From assembly GCA_030248195.1 (NCBI GenBank), contig JASAND010012690.1:1-64000 (forward strand): DNA of 64,000 nucleotides, in the 5' to 3' direction. The notes under the pieces were generated by a model, which was not told the DNA's origin, made no database searches, and saw nothing but the letters and a program-made list of their open reading frames with translations. Below, piece by piece: positions 1 to 9,388 of the stretch; positions within the stretch are counted from its first letter, which is position 1, and every line of letters begins with the position of its first letter. A program made the translations under genes and the position numbers. The stretch comes from Trissonchulus latispiculum. Lineage: Eukaryota > Nematoda > Enoplea > Enoplida > Ironidae.

Positions 1-97
1 ACCGATAAATATTGTGTTTCTGAGGGCTGTAACTATTTGATGTAAAAATGCGTCGATCAATGCAAAACTGATGGTTTATGGAATCCTTTTTATGCGG

Positions 98-138
98 TTC
101 GTCCGCACTCTTGGTACAGAGTAACTTACGCGGACGAA
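98..138. repeat. Two-stem hairpin
   Basis: A 9-bp outer stem, TTCGTCCGC (98-106) with GCGGACGAA (130-138), encloses a 5-bp inner stem ACTCT/AGAGT with loop TGGTAC. It belongs to the series of hairpins that continues to about 3430. No ribozyme core motif was recognised in it. Confidence 0.6.
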
Positions 139-1055
139 TCGAGGATGTCCCAATACAGACTATCATGGACCTAAATACGGGGTCCTTGTGGCCTTAGATC
201 CTGACGCCCACACCTCATTTGCATATTTCCTATTATAAACCAAAACCTAAATTGTTTCTGCATTCACAACTTTCAGACATACATACAAAGTTTAGTTACT
301 GTTATTTTCCTGCATACTACCTGAGTTTTGGGATAATTTCGGTGCTTCGCACAATTCACACGTACAGACAATCACTATACCTTCAGACGATCGCACTCCC
401 GACGATTACGGTGAATTGTATCATACAAATTGTAACATTTACGTACACCTTACACAACTTAATACTTAACTACGTAATCTATTCCCTAGCTAAACAGTCT
501 ATAAACAGCAGTTATACAAGCACTTGGACTACCAAGTAATAAACGTTCATGCTACATTTATACAACATTCGGACTAGAACACACTCATATCAAATCCTAG
601 ATACATTCGTCAACACAACCTCAAACACATCTTGATCCTGCTTAATATCTGAGTTCTCGCTCATTCGACAGCGCTCGCAACCTTCGTCAGACAGAAGGAA
701 TTTCCACGAGTCACAGCGTACATAATCACACAATTCCACAAGAAACATCATTCATACGTTCACACACAAACACACATACATACGGTTTTCTTAACTAACT
801 ATTACTTATCTATTCCTAACTATAAACATAATTACAGTTATAAGCAAGGCCTAAAACTAACTATAACTAACACTGTCAATTTCTTAGCTACCATTTTAAG
901 TGTATCTTGATACTGTTAATTACTAAATTTTGGGAAGTTTGTGAAAACATTGGATGCGAGTTTTAGTGATTCAAAACTCGACTTTTAGCGCAGAAATTTA
1001 AGAAGTTTGCAATATTTTGGAAAAAGCATTTTGAGAACTTTATGAAAGCCATGTG

Positions 1056-1082
1056 AGTAATGATTGCCAAGCAATCATTACT
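1056..1082. repeat. Perfect 12-bp hairpin
   Basis: AGTAATGATTGC at 1056-1067 is followed by loop CAA and the exact reverse complement at 1071-1082. A second tight example lies at 1333-1355 (GCCGGCAACT, 3-base loop), and another at 957-980 (CGAGTTTT, 8-base loop). Confidence 0.8.
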
Positions 1083-1575
1083 ACAAAAACTACTACAACA
1101 CATTATTAATGTTAATACATACAAGAAAGGGCAGGGAAGCCGGTCATTCCCTTTTAAAACTTCTTAATGAGTAATTTAAAATAAAACAACTCATAGCTTT
1201 TAGAATTCGGATCAAACGCTCTAGATTTTTTAGAAACCTATTGCTTTTTAGAAACCGACCTAAAGCTGAAATAAATGACATAATACAGAACAGTAAGATT
1301 TCTGGATTAACTGCGCCTGGATTAACAATATGGCCGGCAACTCCTAGTTGCCGGCAGTGGGGAACAAACCTTAAAAACTAGCTCAATATCTTTTAGGGTG
1401 ATGCTTTTGGAGACCCACTAACTTAATCCTAAAGGATGGGGTCCCCACTCATTTATCCCAAAAACTGCAAAATACAACACTCATTGATGGCCTTTAAGCC
1501 CTTTAAAAAATGTGATTTCTGAATCGTGGCTGGACTAAAATTAAATAAAAACAGGAAATGAAAATAAGAAGGTAA

Positions 1576-1750
1576 GACAAATCTCAAGACCCCCATCGCA
1601 CAGGAGGAGTTTACATGAGTTGCCTTCTAAGGGGAAATCATAAAATTAAATATGAAATAAGAAATAAGGGACAAAACTCAAGACCTCCGTCGAACAGAAG
1701 GGGTTTACATGAGCTGCCCCAAAACAGGAAATCATAAAATAAAGCATAGA
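1576..1750. repeat. Tandem repeat, two copies of about 94 bp
   Basis: The segment starting GACAAATCTCAAGAC at 1576 recurs at 1670 as GACAAAACTCAAGAC. The two copies share an internal TTTACATGAG block and an AAATCATAAAAT block. Copies differ by scattered substitutions. Confidence 0.7.
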
Positions 1751-1764
1751 AATAAACTAAAACT

Positions 1765-1986
1765 GGCCTTGGGCCCACTCATGCTAGAAAACTGAAAACT
1801 GGCCAGAAGGCCTCATGATAGAAAAAATTGGAGAGAAATTCGCCCGTAGGCCCAAAAAAGTACAAAAAAGGCTTGGCCTGAAGGCCCATATAACATAAAA
1901 AAATTGGCCGAACGGCCCCAAAAGTACAATTATGAAAGCTGGCCCGAGGGCCCAAAATAGCAAAAATTATGGCCAAAAAGGTGGCC
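1765..1986. repeat. Array of short GGCC hairpins
   Basis: About 33-37 bp apart lie small palindromes with the form GGCC-loop-GGCC: GGCCAGAAGGCC (1801), GGCCTGAAGGCC (1875), GGCCGAACGGCC (1906), GGCCCGAGGGCC (1941), and a looser one at 1971-1986. The A-rich spacers between them are related (AAAAGTACAA, CATGATAGAAAAA). Stem bases are kept while the four loop bases vary, as expected if the hairpin rather than the exact sequence were preserved. No coding function is seen. Confidence 0.65.
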
Positions 1987-2086
1987 TTTCGCTCCTAAGA
2001 TTAGTTCCTCGCTTCTTTTCATGGCCAGGTATAAAACACCTAATTGGCCCTCAGTTGTGTGTGTTCGTGGTATTTCTTCTCACTTT

Positions 2087-2383
2087 CTTTTCTAGCCCGA
2101 AGGCTAGAAAAGTCCCTATATTTTTACCTAACCGGGGGAGGGTACGCTGAATTCTCCGTGCCAAAACTCTGGCACACAGCGGAGAACGTACCGAGGGGAA
2201 GGGGAAAAGCGACTGCTTTCAGTCGCATCTCAACGAACACTGAACTTTTGGAAAAATTTTGGGACCGAGCTGACAGCTATCTGACAGCTCGGTGACAGGT
2301 CATTAAATCGGGTTGCGGCGGACTTTCCTTTTGTTTTTAAGGCAAAGCTTCTAGAAAGTTCTAGAACTTTCTAGAAACTTGCC
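2087..2383. repeat. Cluster of five hairpins
   Basis: Five separate inverted repeats occur in 300 bases: CTTTTCTAGCC with loop CGAA (2087-2112); TTCTCCGTGCC with a bulged partner (2152-2187); GCGACTG with loop CTTT (2209-2226); ACCGAGCTG (2264-2293); and a near-perfect palindrome of about 43 bases centred on GTTCTAGAAC (2341-2383). The stems are unrelated to one another. Confidence 0.75.
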
Positions 2384-2766
2384 ACCTTTTGCACGTGGGG
2401 CGCAGCGGCGGGCTGAGCCAGCTGGCCATCAGGGGTCGAAATTAATGAGATTTTGAAAATATTACCCCCCAACTGACCCATTTTTGATAAATTTTGGGTG
2501 CTGAAACTCGGCGAAACTTTGCGAAATTTTCTTTAACATGTAAAGGTAACCAAAGGGAGAACTTCGTGAATTTTTATAACTTTGTCGGATTATTACCATA
2601 GATACACAATTTTCTGCGAGTTAAAATTTATATCACCATAAACTACGTACTTAACTACCTACTTCTAGCTATTCGTATTATTTTTCATATTATTTATGAG
2701 AGAGATTAGCCCCCTCTAATTAATATAACTTGGGCTGATATTACTATTTTCCTTGTCTTTTCTCTG

Positions 2767-3005
2767 TTGGCCTTGTCCTCGGCCAAAAGTTCAAGCGAGG
2801 ACAACTGCTAGGCCCTGGAAGAAAGAGGCCTAGCAGAATGGAAAGGAAAAGAAAACAACACCTGACTAAGGTGTAGTCTAGGAGGTAGACAACCTCCTAG
2901 ACAATAAAAAAGGAAAGGTTTGACTTAAGTCAAACCAAATAAAAGAACCTTTTTAGAACACTCCTTTTTGGAGTGATAAGATTACGAAACAAAAAGTAAT
3001 CTTAT
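2767..3005. repeat. Cluster of seven consecutive perfect hairpins
   Basis: Stems read directly: TTGTCCTCG (2773-2781/2796-2804), CTGCTAGGCC (2805-2814/2827-2836), ACACCT (2858-2863/2869-2874), GTCTAGGAGG (2876-2885/2893-2902), the 20-base palindrome at 2917-2936, CACTCC (2959-2964/2970-2975) and ATAAGATTAC (2976-2985/2996-3005). The first competes with an alternative stem TTGGCC/GGCCAA (2767-2772/2781-2786), so the two folds exclude each other. The spacers are purine- and A-rich. Confidence 0.85.
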
Positions 3006-3847
3006 AAAAACATTTTTGCTCGTAACTTTCTTATTTTTGGGAGTTGAAAAGTCGGGTTTGCATTTTTAGAATCAGGATCAAATTCTCTTTCATATGAGCC
3101 CAAGTCATATTTCGAACCAAAATTGCGAAATTTAACCAAATATTAACTAAACATCGCTAATTATCGTTTATTTAACATTATATAACTACGTACATAGCTA
3201 CTCAGTACCTAATATTGAACCATCTTCTACCAACTTGTTACTTTCTGATGATTTTCGGTATTAATACTTTTATTGATACTTAAATTCTAATTTTGGAGAC
3301 ATAAGAGGGTCTATTATATGTCCCTAATAACAATTGGGGAACAGTTTTACAATTGGTCATTAAGCATTTTCGACCGGGAAATAGGGGAATTGAGAGTCCT
3401 ATCTCGGACTTAAGAAGAGTAACTACTCTTTCGACTGGGACTTGCAATTCAGTGTTAGTAAGGGGATTAGTACAATTAAAGGTTCTTTAGACTTCCGTCA
3501 ATTATTAATGCTAATTTCCTGGTTAATTTGTGTCCACTGCGCGTTTGATTTCCTTCAGTATTATCCTGATTAAGACCTAAATCCAAAATCTTGGTCCCTA
3601 ATTGAATGAATGGTAATTGGTACTTGGCAACTCTGGCAAAGCAGGATGAGACATAACAAAACACATCCAATAATCTTTAACATTAATTCTGATTAAATTC
3701 ATCATTACCAAACTAAAACTTTCATTTTCCTGGCAACCGGGCAATTCATTTCTTTGCACAATTCCGTATTCGCCATTTAGTTCTCAGGTTCACTTTTTTA
3801 ACCTTTACAAAACTCCTTTCATTACAAATGTTTAGAAATTATTTCAG

Positions 3848-6274
3848 GTACTCGCACGCAAGGCTGAAGAAGTACACAGAATCAGTCAGTCAGCTGTCTT
3901 CGGATGATGTTCCAGCATTAGACGCTTTGTTGGCAAGCGTATTTTTTACTGGATATTCATTTGCCTACCTAAACATGACGCATTTTATAGATACACAGCT
4001 GCCCTCTGTTATGAAGATGGCTACAATAATGGACGAACATTTGAAGTCCAGGAAAGAAACTGTGTTAGACTTTGTCATTCAGGTGACGGATTTTTGCAAT
4101 GAGGTTGTGGAGTCTTGCACGATTGACGGTGCAATATTCAACTCCTCAAAGTGTTGCGAAGGATTTCAGTATTATGCAACTCCACTTGGAATGGCCAGTC
4201 TTATTAAAACAAGAAACCAGGCGTTTGTTGGACCTCAAGCAGGTTCGTTCTATTTAATGTTTCGTTCCCACTATTTGGTGGTTAGCATTTATTTAAGTAT
4301 CGTTGATTTTTACGTTACCTAGTCTATTGGGAAGCCCAAATTTAGCTACAAATAACGTTTTCGCAATATGAGTTGACGTACCATACTCAATAAACTCACA
4401 AACGACTGCGATGGAAGAGTCAATGTGAAAACGCTCAGTTGAGATGCTACAGCAACTGTTTGCCTTCGGTGTTCTTCTAATTAATCTGCTTATTTGAATA
4501 ATTGCAGCAAAAGTTTAGAAACCTGCAATTTAATATTCAATTCTTTTTGTTCAATGACAATTTTCATGCCATTTCAAAACTTTTAATCTATTGATTGCGA
4601 CTATGCTTAGGATGTATGTTTAAACTGTACTTAATTTTATGAGAAAACTGTACTTAATTCTATGCGAGAACAGCAATAACACCATATCGGGTCTAGTCTC
4701 AATTACACCGCAATTACAATTCGTAAAATTTGTAAAATAGTATTCGTATTGATCAATTGAGCGAAAATTTAGTTTCAATTTAAAATTTCAACCATGCTGA
4801 GTTCAAACATCAATTTTTTCAATTTCGCGAAATTCTATTTTGTCGATTCGCAAGGGAAACGAAAGATTTATGTCTTCGCTTTGCTGACATGTATACAGGG
4901 GTTTTCTGCTTTTCCAGTTTTCGATTCAGCATTCTGTTTGATCGGTATCAGTATAGGCTAAAGGTTTAAGCTTAAGATGTAAGGTAGTTCTGAGCTAGCA
5001 AAATGCTGAGTCTCTTCGGACTCCTGTTCTGCGGCGCTTCTCAGCAAAATCGAACACAAAAATTATATAACTACAACCACAATCAATGCTTCAGGCATGA
5101 CGCGATATCACGCTTTTTCCCTGCATCGATGCTTTTATGATTTCATGTGATTGTTATTAATGTCATTCAGGAAGCAGTTTTGTAGTGAAGAATTTTGATG
5201 AATTCACTGCGCACAGACAATGGCTTGAACCGGAAAACAATGGCTTGCTTTTGACACTTTTTGATTCAACTGGATCGTTCACAAACGGACAAACACATAT
5301 TTTGCCTGCATCCATGGTGGCCATTTCACTGAAACCCGTGCGGATCTATCGCATAAATACTAAGACTGATCCGTGTGATGAAAGCAATAAAAGCAAACAA
5401 GAATGTTTGTTCAATTGTATCCTACGGAGATTGAGACATATTGCAAGTGAAGCTATGCCAGATTGTGCTTTCTGCCAGTCAGTACTGGTAACAAACGTAT
5501 CTACGGATAACTTGAGGACATGCTCTTTTCTGCAACATGCAATATGTATTGCTTTACCGTTCATCAGCAATGAGCTGACTGGTAACGGTTCCAGCACCAG
5601 TATTGCAGATAGCTGCCAGAAAGACTGCCCTTCTCCGTGCCAAGAGATGCTCTTTGAAAGGACTTTGTCGTATTCAAAGTAAGTATACTCAGAGTAAGTA
5701 TGTGCAACAAGTTTCCTTAGTATCATTATCGATGAAATAGTGATCGACTATTGTTCATTATTGGAGCACAGTTAGACCTCAATATTAACTGATACTGTTA
5801 AACTTGAATTTGTAAGGAGCTAATATAGATGTGATACATGGATCAGTCATTAAGCATGACCTCTGATTTTTGGTCTATCAGATAAGATAATTTCAGGAAA
5901 TCTTACTGAATTTGACAACCGTTATGTGTAAGAAATTTCACTTGAGTCATACTACAAAAATGGTTTCAGTAACATTGAACAATAACGCGGCAATTGGGTT
6001 AGTAACGTATTTTGTACTTTATAGGTTATCTCACTACAGGACAAGAGGAGTACATTCTAGAAACCATTCGCAGTATGTGGTAGTTCATTTATCCTTCAAT
6101 TCCTTGACGGTGGAAGTCAACCAAGAAACACTGAAATGTGATCTGCACTGTGCAGTGGCACAGTTTGGAGGAACTCTGGGAGTTTGGGTAAAATCTAGTA
6201 CATTGAAGCTGAGCTATGTATGTATGACATCTGTAGGTGTAGGAATCTTGAAGCAGTTTAGCAATGCCGGATAA
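3848..6274 (+). CDS. DEG/ENaC sodium-channel subunit, 3' exons (partial)
   Basis: Proposed exons are 3848-4242, 5171-5678 and 6025-6274. All junctions are GT-AG and phase-consistent: 4242/5171 share a Gly codon and 5678/6025 share a Lys codon. They give about 384 residues. The first two exons are cysteine-rich extracellular sequence with a run of CxxxC-type spacings (SxQECLFNC, CAFCQS, CQKDCPSPCQE). The last exon holds the family's pre-TM2 and TM2 signature, ending near FGGTLGVW-x-SS and a hydrophobic stretch before the stop at 6272-6274. Family members form trimeric amiloride-sensitive Na+ channels at the plasma membrane. The N-terminal exon with TM1 is not found, so the gene is either split over a long upstream intron or truncated. 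The first exon could extend back to an ATG at 3828, but TTTCAG just before 3848 looks like an acceptor. Little cytoplasmic tail follows TM2. Confidence 0.72.
4775..5065. repeat. Foldback-family repeat inside channel intron
   Basis: Within the intron at 4243-5170 is a diverged copy of the repeat seen best at 12424-12721. Shared landmarks are the ...GCTGAGTTCA... block, TTTCGCGAAATTC, AAGGGAAACGAA, ATACAGGGGTTTTC, and TAGGCTAAAGGTTTAAGCTTA. Related copies occur at 6430-8090, 53520-53715 and 63290-63440. Confidence 0.6.
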
Positions 6275-6429
6275 AATGCAATGCAATGCAATGAATGCAA
6301 TAAAAGAAGGAGTGCGACACTGACTGCCACGATAATAATTGGTGTTTCGACAGACTAAAGTACTGTAGCCTGAGTTAGCTTTTATTAAATAAGAATTGGG
6401 TCTTTCCTACACCTCACTGCTCAAAATTC

Positions 6430-8090
6430 AAACTTGATTAGCCTAGCTGAAAATCTGGTATGAGTATGTTTCAACCACGCCGTGTTCAAATTCCTCAACA
6501 TGTCGCTATACTTTTTAATTTTGTCGAATCGCAATGGGGAACCAAGAGTATCCAAAATGTTTTGTCTGTGATTTGCTCAAAAGCCGACTGTAGGTAGGGT
6601 TGTGCCGTTAAGAAATTTCTCGGGCCGGGCTCGGGCTCGGGCCAACCAACCTCCTCGGGCCGGGCTTCGGGCCGGGCGGGCCCGGCCCGAGCCCGGCCCG
6701 AAGCCCGAGGCCCGCTTCACGGCCCGAGCCCGAAGCCCGATTCACGGCCCGAACGGCCCGAGCGGCCCGAGGGTAGCCCGAGCAGCCCAAGTGACCCAAA
6801 TATAGCCCGACCGCTGCAGAGAGGCCCAAAATGGCTCAAACAGCATCCAGTTTGCCGAGTATATAGTTTTATTAGTATTACACATCGGTAAACCCAAAAT
6901 GAACTTTCATGGTTCGATTAGCTGTAACTTCAAGTGCAACATTAGCTATTGTTTGAAGCTTTTCATTTAATAATTTTCAGATAATGCTTTGAGCACTAAT
7001 TTGTAACCACACACTAGAGCTATAAAGCTTATGTATTTTATAGATTGTAAAGTTTTTGGTTATTGAATCATCCAAAAAGGATAAAGATAAATCACTCACA
7101 CAGCTTATACTTAGCAGATTTAAACACACAATTGACCACTGACTAAAACGTGGGAAGTTGGCGAAGCTTTACTGTTAGCTTCCTTGTACCAAACCAGGGT
7201 TTGTCTGCCGCCGTAGCAGAGTAACTAAAATAGTTCCTTCTGAATGTTTGTTGTTTGTTTGAAGACAATTTGCCGCCAACTAATCCATAACTTTTTGCAT
7301 ATAGAGAAAACCTGTATAAAGTTTGGGATTTCGCAACCTGCTTGCTAATAGCATTTGGATAGTAGAATTGTGTTTTAAGCTTGTCTGTATACATTTTGCT
7401 TCAAATGTATCGCTTCTGACATGTATGTATGTATGTGTGTATAAGCACCGAAGAAGACAACAGTGTGTGATTGTGAACAAAGGAAGCCACAAGTCACAAC
7501 GAAAAAAATCAATATTTTTCACCAATGACAAACTACTCATATAGCCCGGAAAGCCCGAGCGGCCCGAACGGCCCGAGTGGCCCGAACGGCCCGAGTCGGG
7601 CCGGGCTCAACTGAGAACTCGGGCCGGGCTCGGGCCGGGCCGTCTCATTAAAAACTCGGGCCGGGCCGGTTTCGGGCCGGCCCGAGCCCGAGCCCGGCCC
7701 GAGCCCAAAGCCCGCTTCACGGCCCTGGCACAACCCTAACTGTAGGGTACATCCGGGTCGTATAACACGAATCTAAAGGTCGTTTCTCGACTTAGCTTTT
7801 CGATAGCTCCACCAAGCTTTCGTGTACAGCTTGCAACTTTAACAGATTCTTAACTGCAAACGAAAATTATGATCAAAAACTGACCTCGGGTCCGTGTTCT
7901 AGCATTCCAAAGCACGTTTGCCAACAAACGCGTTTAATTCCTTTAATTCCTTTAAATTCTCCACCTTAAAATTTAAGAAGTCGCAAAATAGAAGACTACG
8001 ATGCAGAAATTTCCGATATTTGAACACAAGGTGGTGGAAAACTTAACAATACCAGATTTAGCTCAAAGACTGGTTGGCTTTGATTTAACA
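6430..8090. repeat. Foldback-family repeat split by a hAT-type element
   Basis: The left part (6430-6594) carries GGTATGAGTATGTTTCAACC and CGAATCGCAATGGGG. The right part (7739-8090) continues with CGGGTCGTATAACACGAATC, CTTAGCTTTTCGATAGCTCC and a final block GATATTTGAACACAAGGTGGT that matches the outer end of the 12.4-kb copy. The interruption is the element at 6595-7738, so the foldback is the older insertion. Confidence 0.55.
6595..7738. mobile_element. hAT-type non-autonomous transposon with GGCCCGA arrays
   Basis: Perfect 12-bp terminal inverted repeats, TAGGGTTGTGCC (6595-6606) and its complement (7727-7738), are flanked by an exact 8-bp duplication ACTGTAGG (6587-6594 and 7739-7746). 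An 8-bp target site with a TAGGG-like end is typical of the hAT superfamily. Inside each end lies about 180 bp of short-period GC-rich sequence (GGCCCGA and GGGCTC units, 6618-6800 and 7543-7725) in inverted orientation, enclosing an AT-rich core of about 740 bp. No transposase reading frame is present, so movement would depend on a source elsewhere. The exact flanks suggest a fairly young insertion. Confidence 0.88.
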
Positions 8091-9388
8091 CTTTGAGGAC
8101 GAAGGCAATTGGGAGTGTCCTTTACAAGTTTTACTACTAGGAATAGCTGTTTTAAACTATTTAAAAAATTTCTTGTCCCGTTCAAGGACATTATGCAATA
8201 TTTTAGATTGGAACATCGATGATCAGTTTCGCACAGCTCCTCATTTTGGTAGTGGAGGTAGCCATCCGGAAAAAAGTGACTTAAAAGCAAAGGGATATCC
8301 CGAGGTTCACCATAAGCAAATCAACAACGGAGCCGCATGTCGGCAGGAAAAGACGTTTTATCTAACTGAAGTTATTAACTTAATCTATTTTGTTTTCCAA
8401 AGCAAATGCATATAACTTGAAGTATATATGTATTTTCTAGTGGAATTTGTTTCATTTTATTCAAGTACGTGTGTGTACCATCGAGTGTACCAATAATAAA
8501 TAGTTATGTACATTCAGCAGGATGCATGCTCCAAAACCTGAATAATCACTACTTTTTAGTTCGTAGCCAGGCCACAGAACTCGATAGGCAGACTTCTGCA
8601 CAAACCTTCATCCCACTTGACATTTACCCCTGTCTCGGTATCTATATGTTAAAAAGTGTTAAGTACTAAACTGCGGTGGCACCAGGCTGCTATGCATATG
8701 CATGTACTAAGGGTTTTCTGACGTTTTTTACATCTCAACTTTTTGAATGAAGAAACAGTCGATGCCACTCCTCTGAACTGTTAAACTTTGTATATTTAAC
8801 AACTTCATTTTTTTGTGAAACCAGGTTTCCCTTCAGTGCCGCAGAGTGCACTTGTGCAATCTCTATCCATTTAGTGATCTATTATTGCACCACAGCAAGA
8901 GTTTGCAAACCAAATATATTAATAACAAAAACAACAAAGTATTGAAGTAATACAAGTCAAAATATTGTTTTAAATATTATAGCAAACCAGTTTTTTACAG
9001 ATTACTAACTTAACAGCTGGAATTTCGAAATTTCGTATGCTAAACAATTTCGGAAAATTCTTCATTACGATTCAAAGATGTTGGAATCGTATCAAGAGTC
9101 AAATTCAGGAAATCTGGAAATGCCTAATAAATAAACAGCGCCAATAATTTGAGGTGTCTGTTTGAAATGGTTCTCAATTTAGAATTGACCTAAAATTCTA
9201 CCAAGGGGTCGTCTCCATATTCTAATTCTTTGATTCGACACCATGTCTGGCATCTGCTCCAGTTTGTACATCAGTTAGAGAGAGATCAGAAGTCATCATA
9301 AAAGCGGGGGAAGGGGCATTAGCTAAGACAGGAAAAGAGGTCGCAGGGGTGGGGTAAACGGCATATAGGAGAGGGCAGTAAGGGCCAG
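8091..9388. other. Intergenic, nothing recognised
   Basis: This stretch holds no coding exon or repeat that I can support. It lies between the foldback repeat and the 3' end of the minus-strand ligand gene and probably includes that gene's 3' untranslated region. No clear minus-strand AATAAA was seen close to the stop. Confidence 0.5.

Larger units (their letters stand above)
1..3800. other. Gene-free, hairpin-rich region
   Basis: No convincing coding exon is visible on either strand. The stretch is AT-rich and contains many short perfect inverted repeats with unrelated stem sequences: 98-138, 957-980, 1056-1082, 1333-1355, 2087-2112, 2152-2187, 2209-2226, 2264-2293, 2341-2383, the cluster at 2767-3005, and 3415-3430. 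It also holds two small tandem arrays (1576-1750 and 1765-1986). This looks like non-coding mobile-element or structured-transcript sequence, but no family could be named. It lies where the missing 5' exons of the downstream channel gene might be expected; none were recognised. Confidence 0.6.

Noticed and set aside
98..138. Possible small self-cleaving ribozyme
   Set aside because: The two-stem hairpin lacks a hammerhead or twister core that I can recognise.
2087..3005. CRISPR array or bacterial terminators
   Set aside because: The hairpins have unrelated stems and no constant repeat/spacer pattern, and the context is plainly eukaryotic.
6602..6829. Open frames rich in Arg, Pro, Gly and Ala in the GC arrays (also 7533-7733, 18958-19197, 21255-21602)
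   Set aside because: They are translations of short-period GC repeats inside transposon ends, open on both strands because the repeats lack stop codons.
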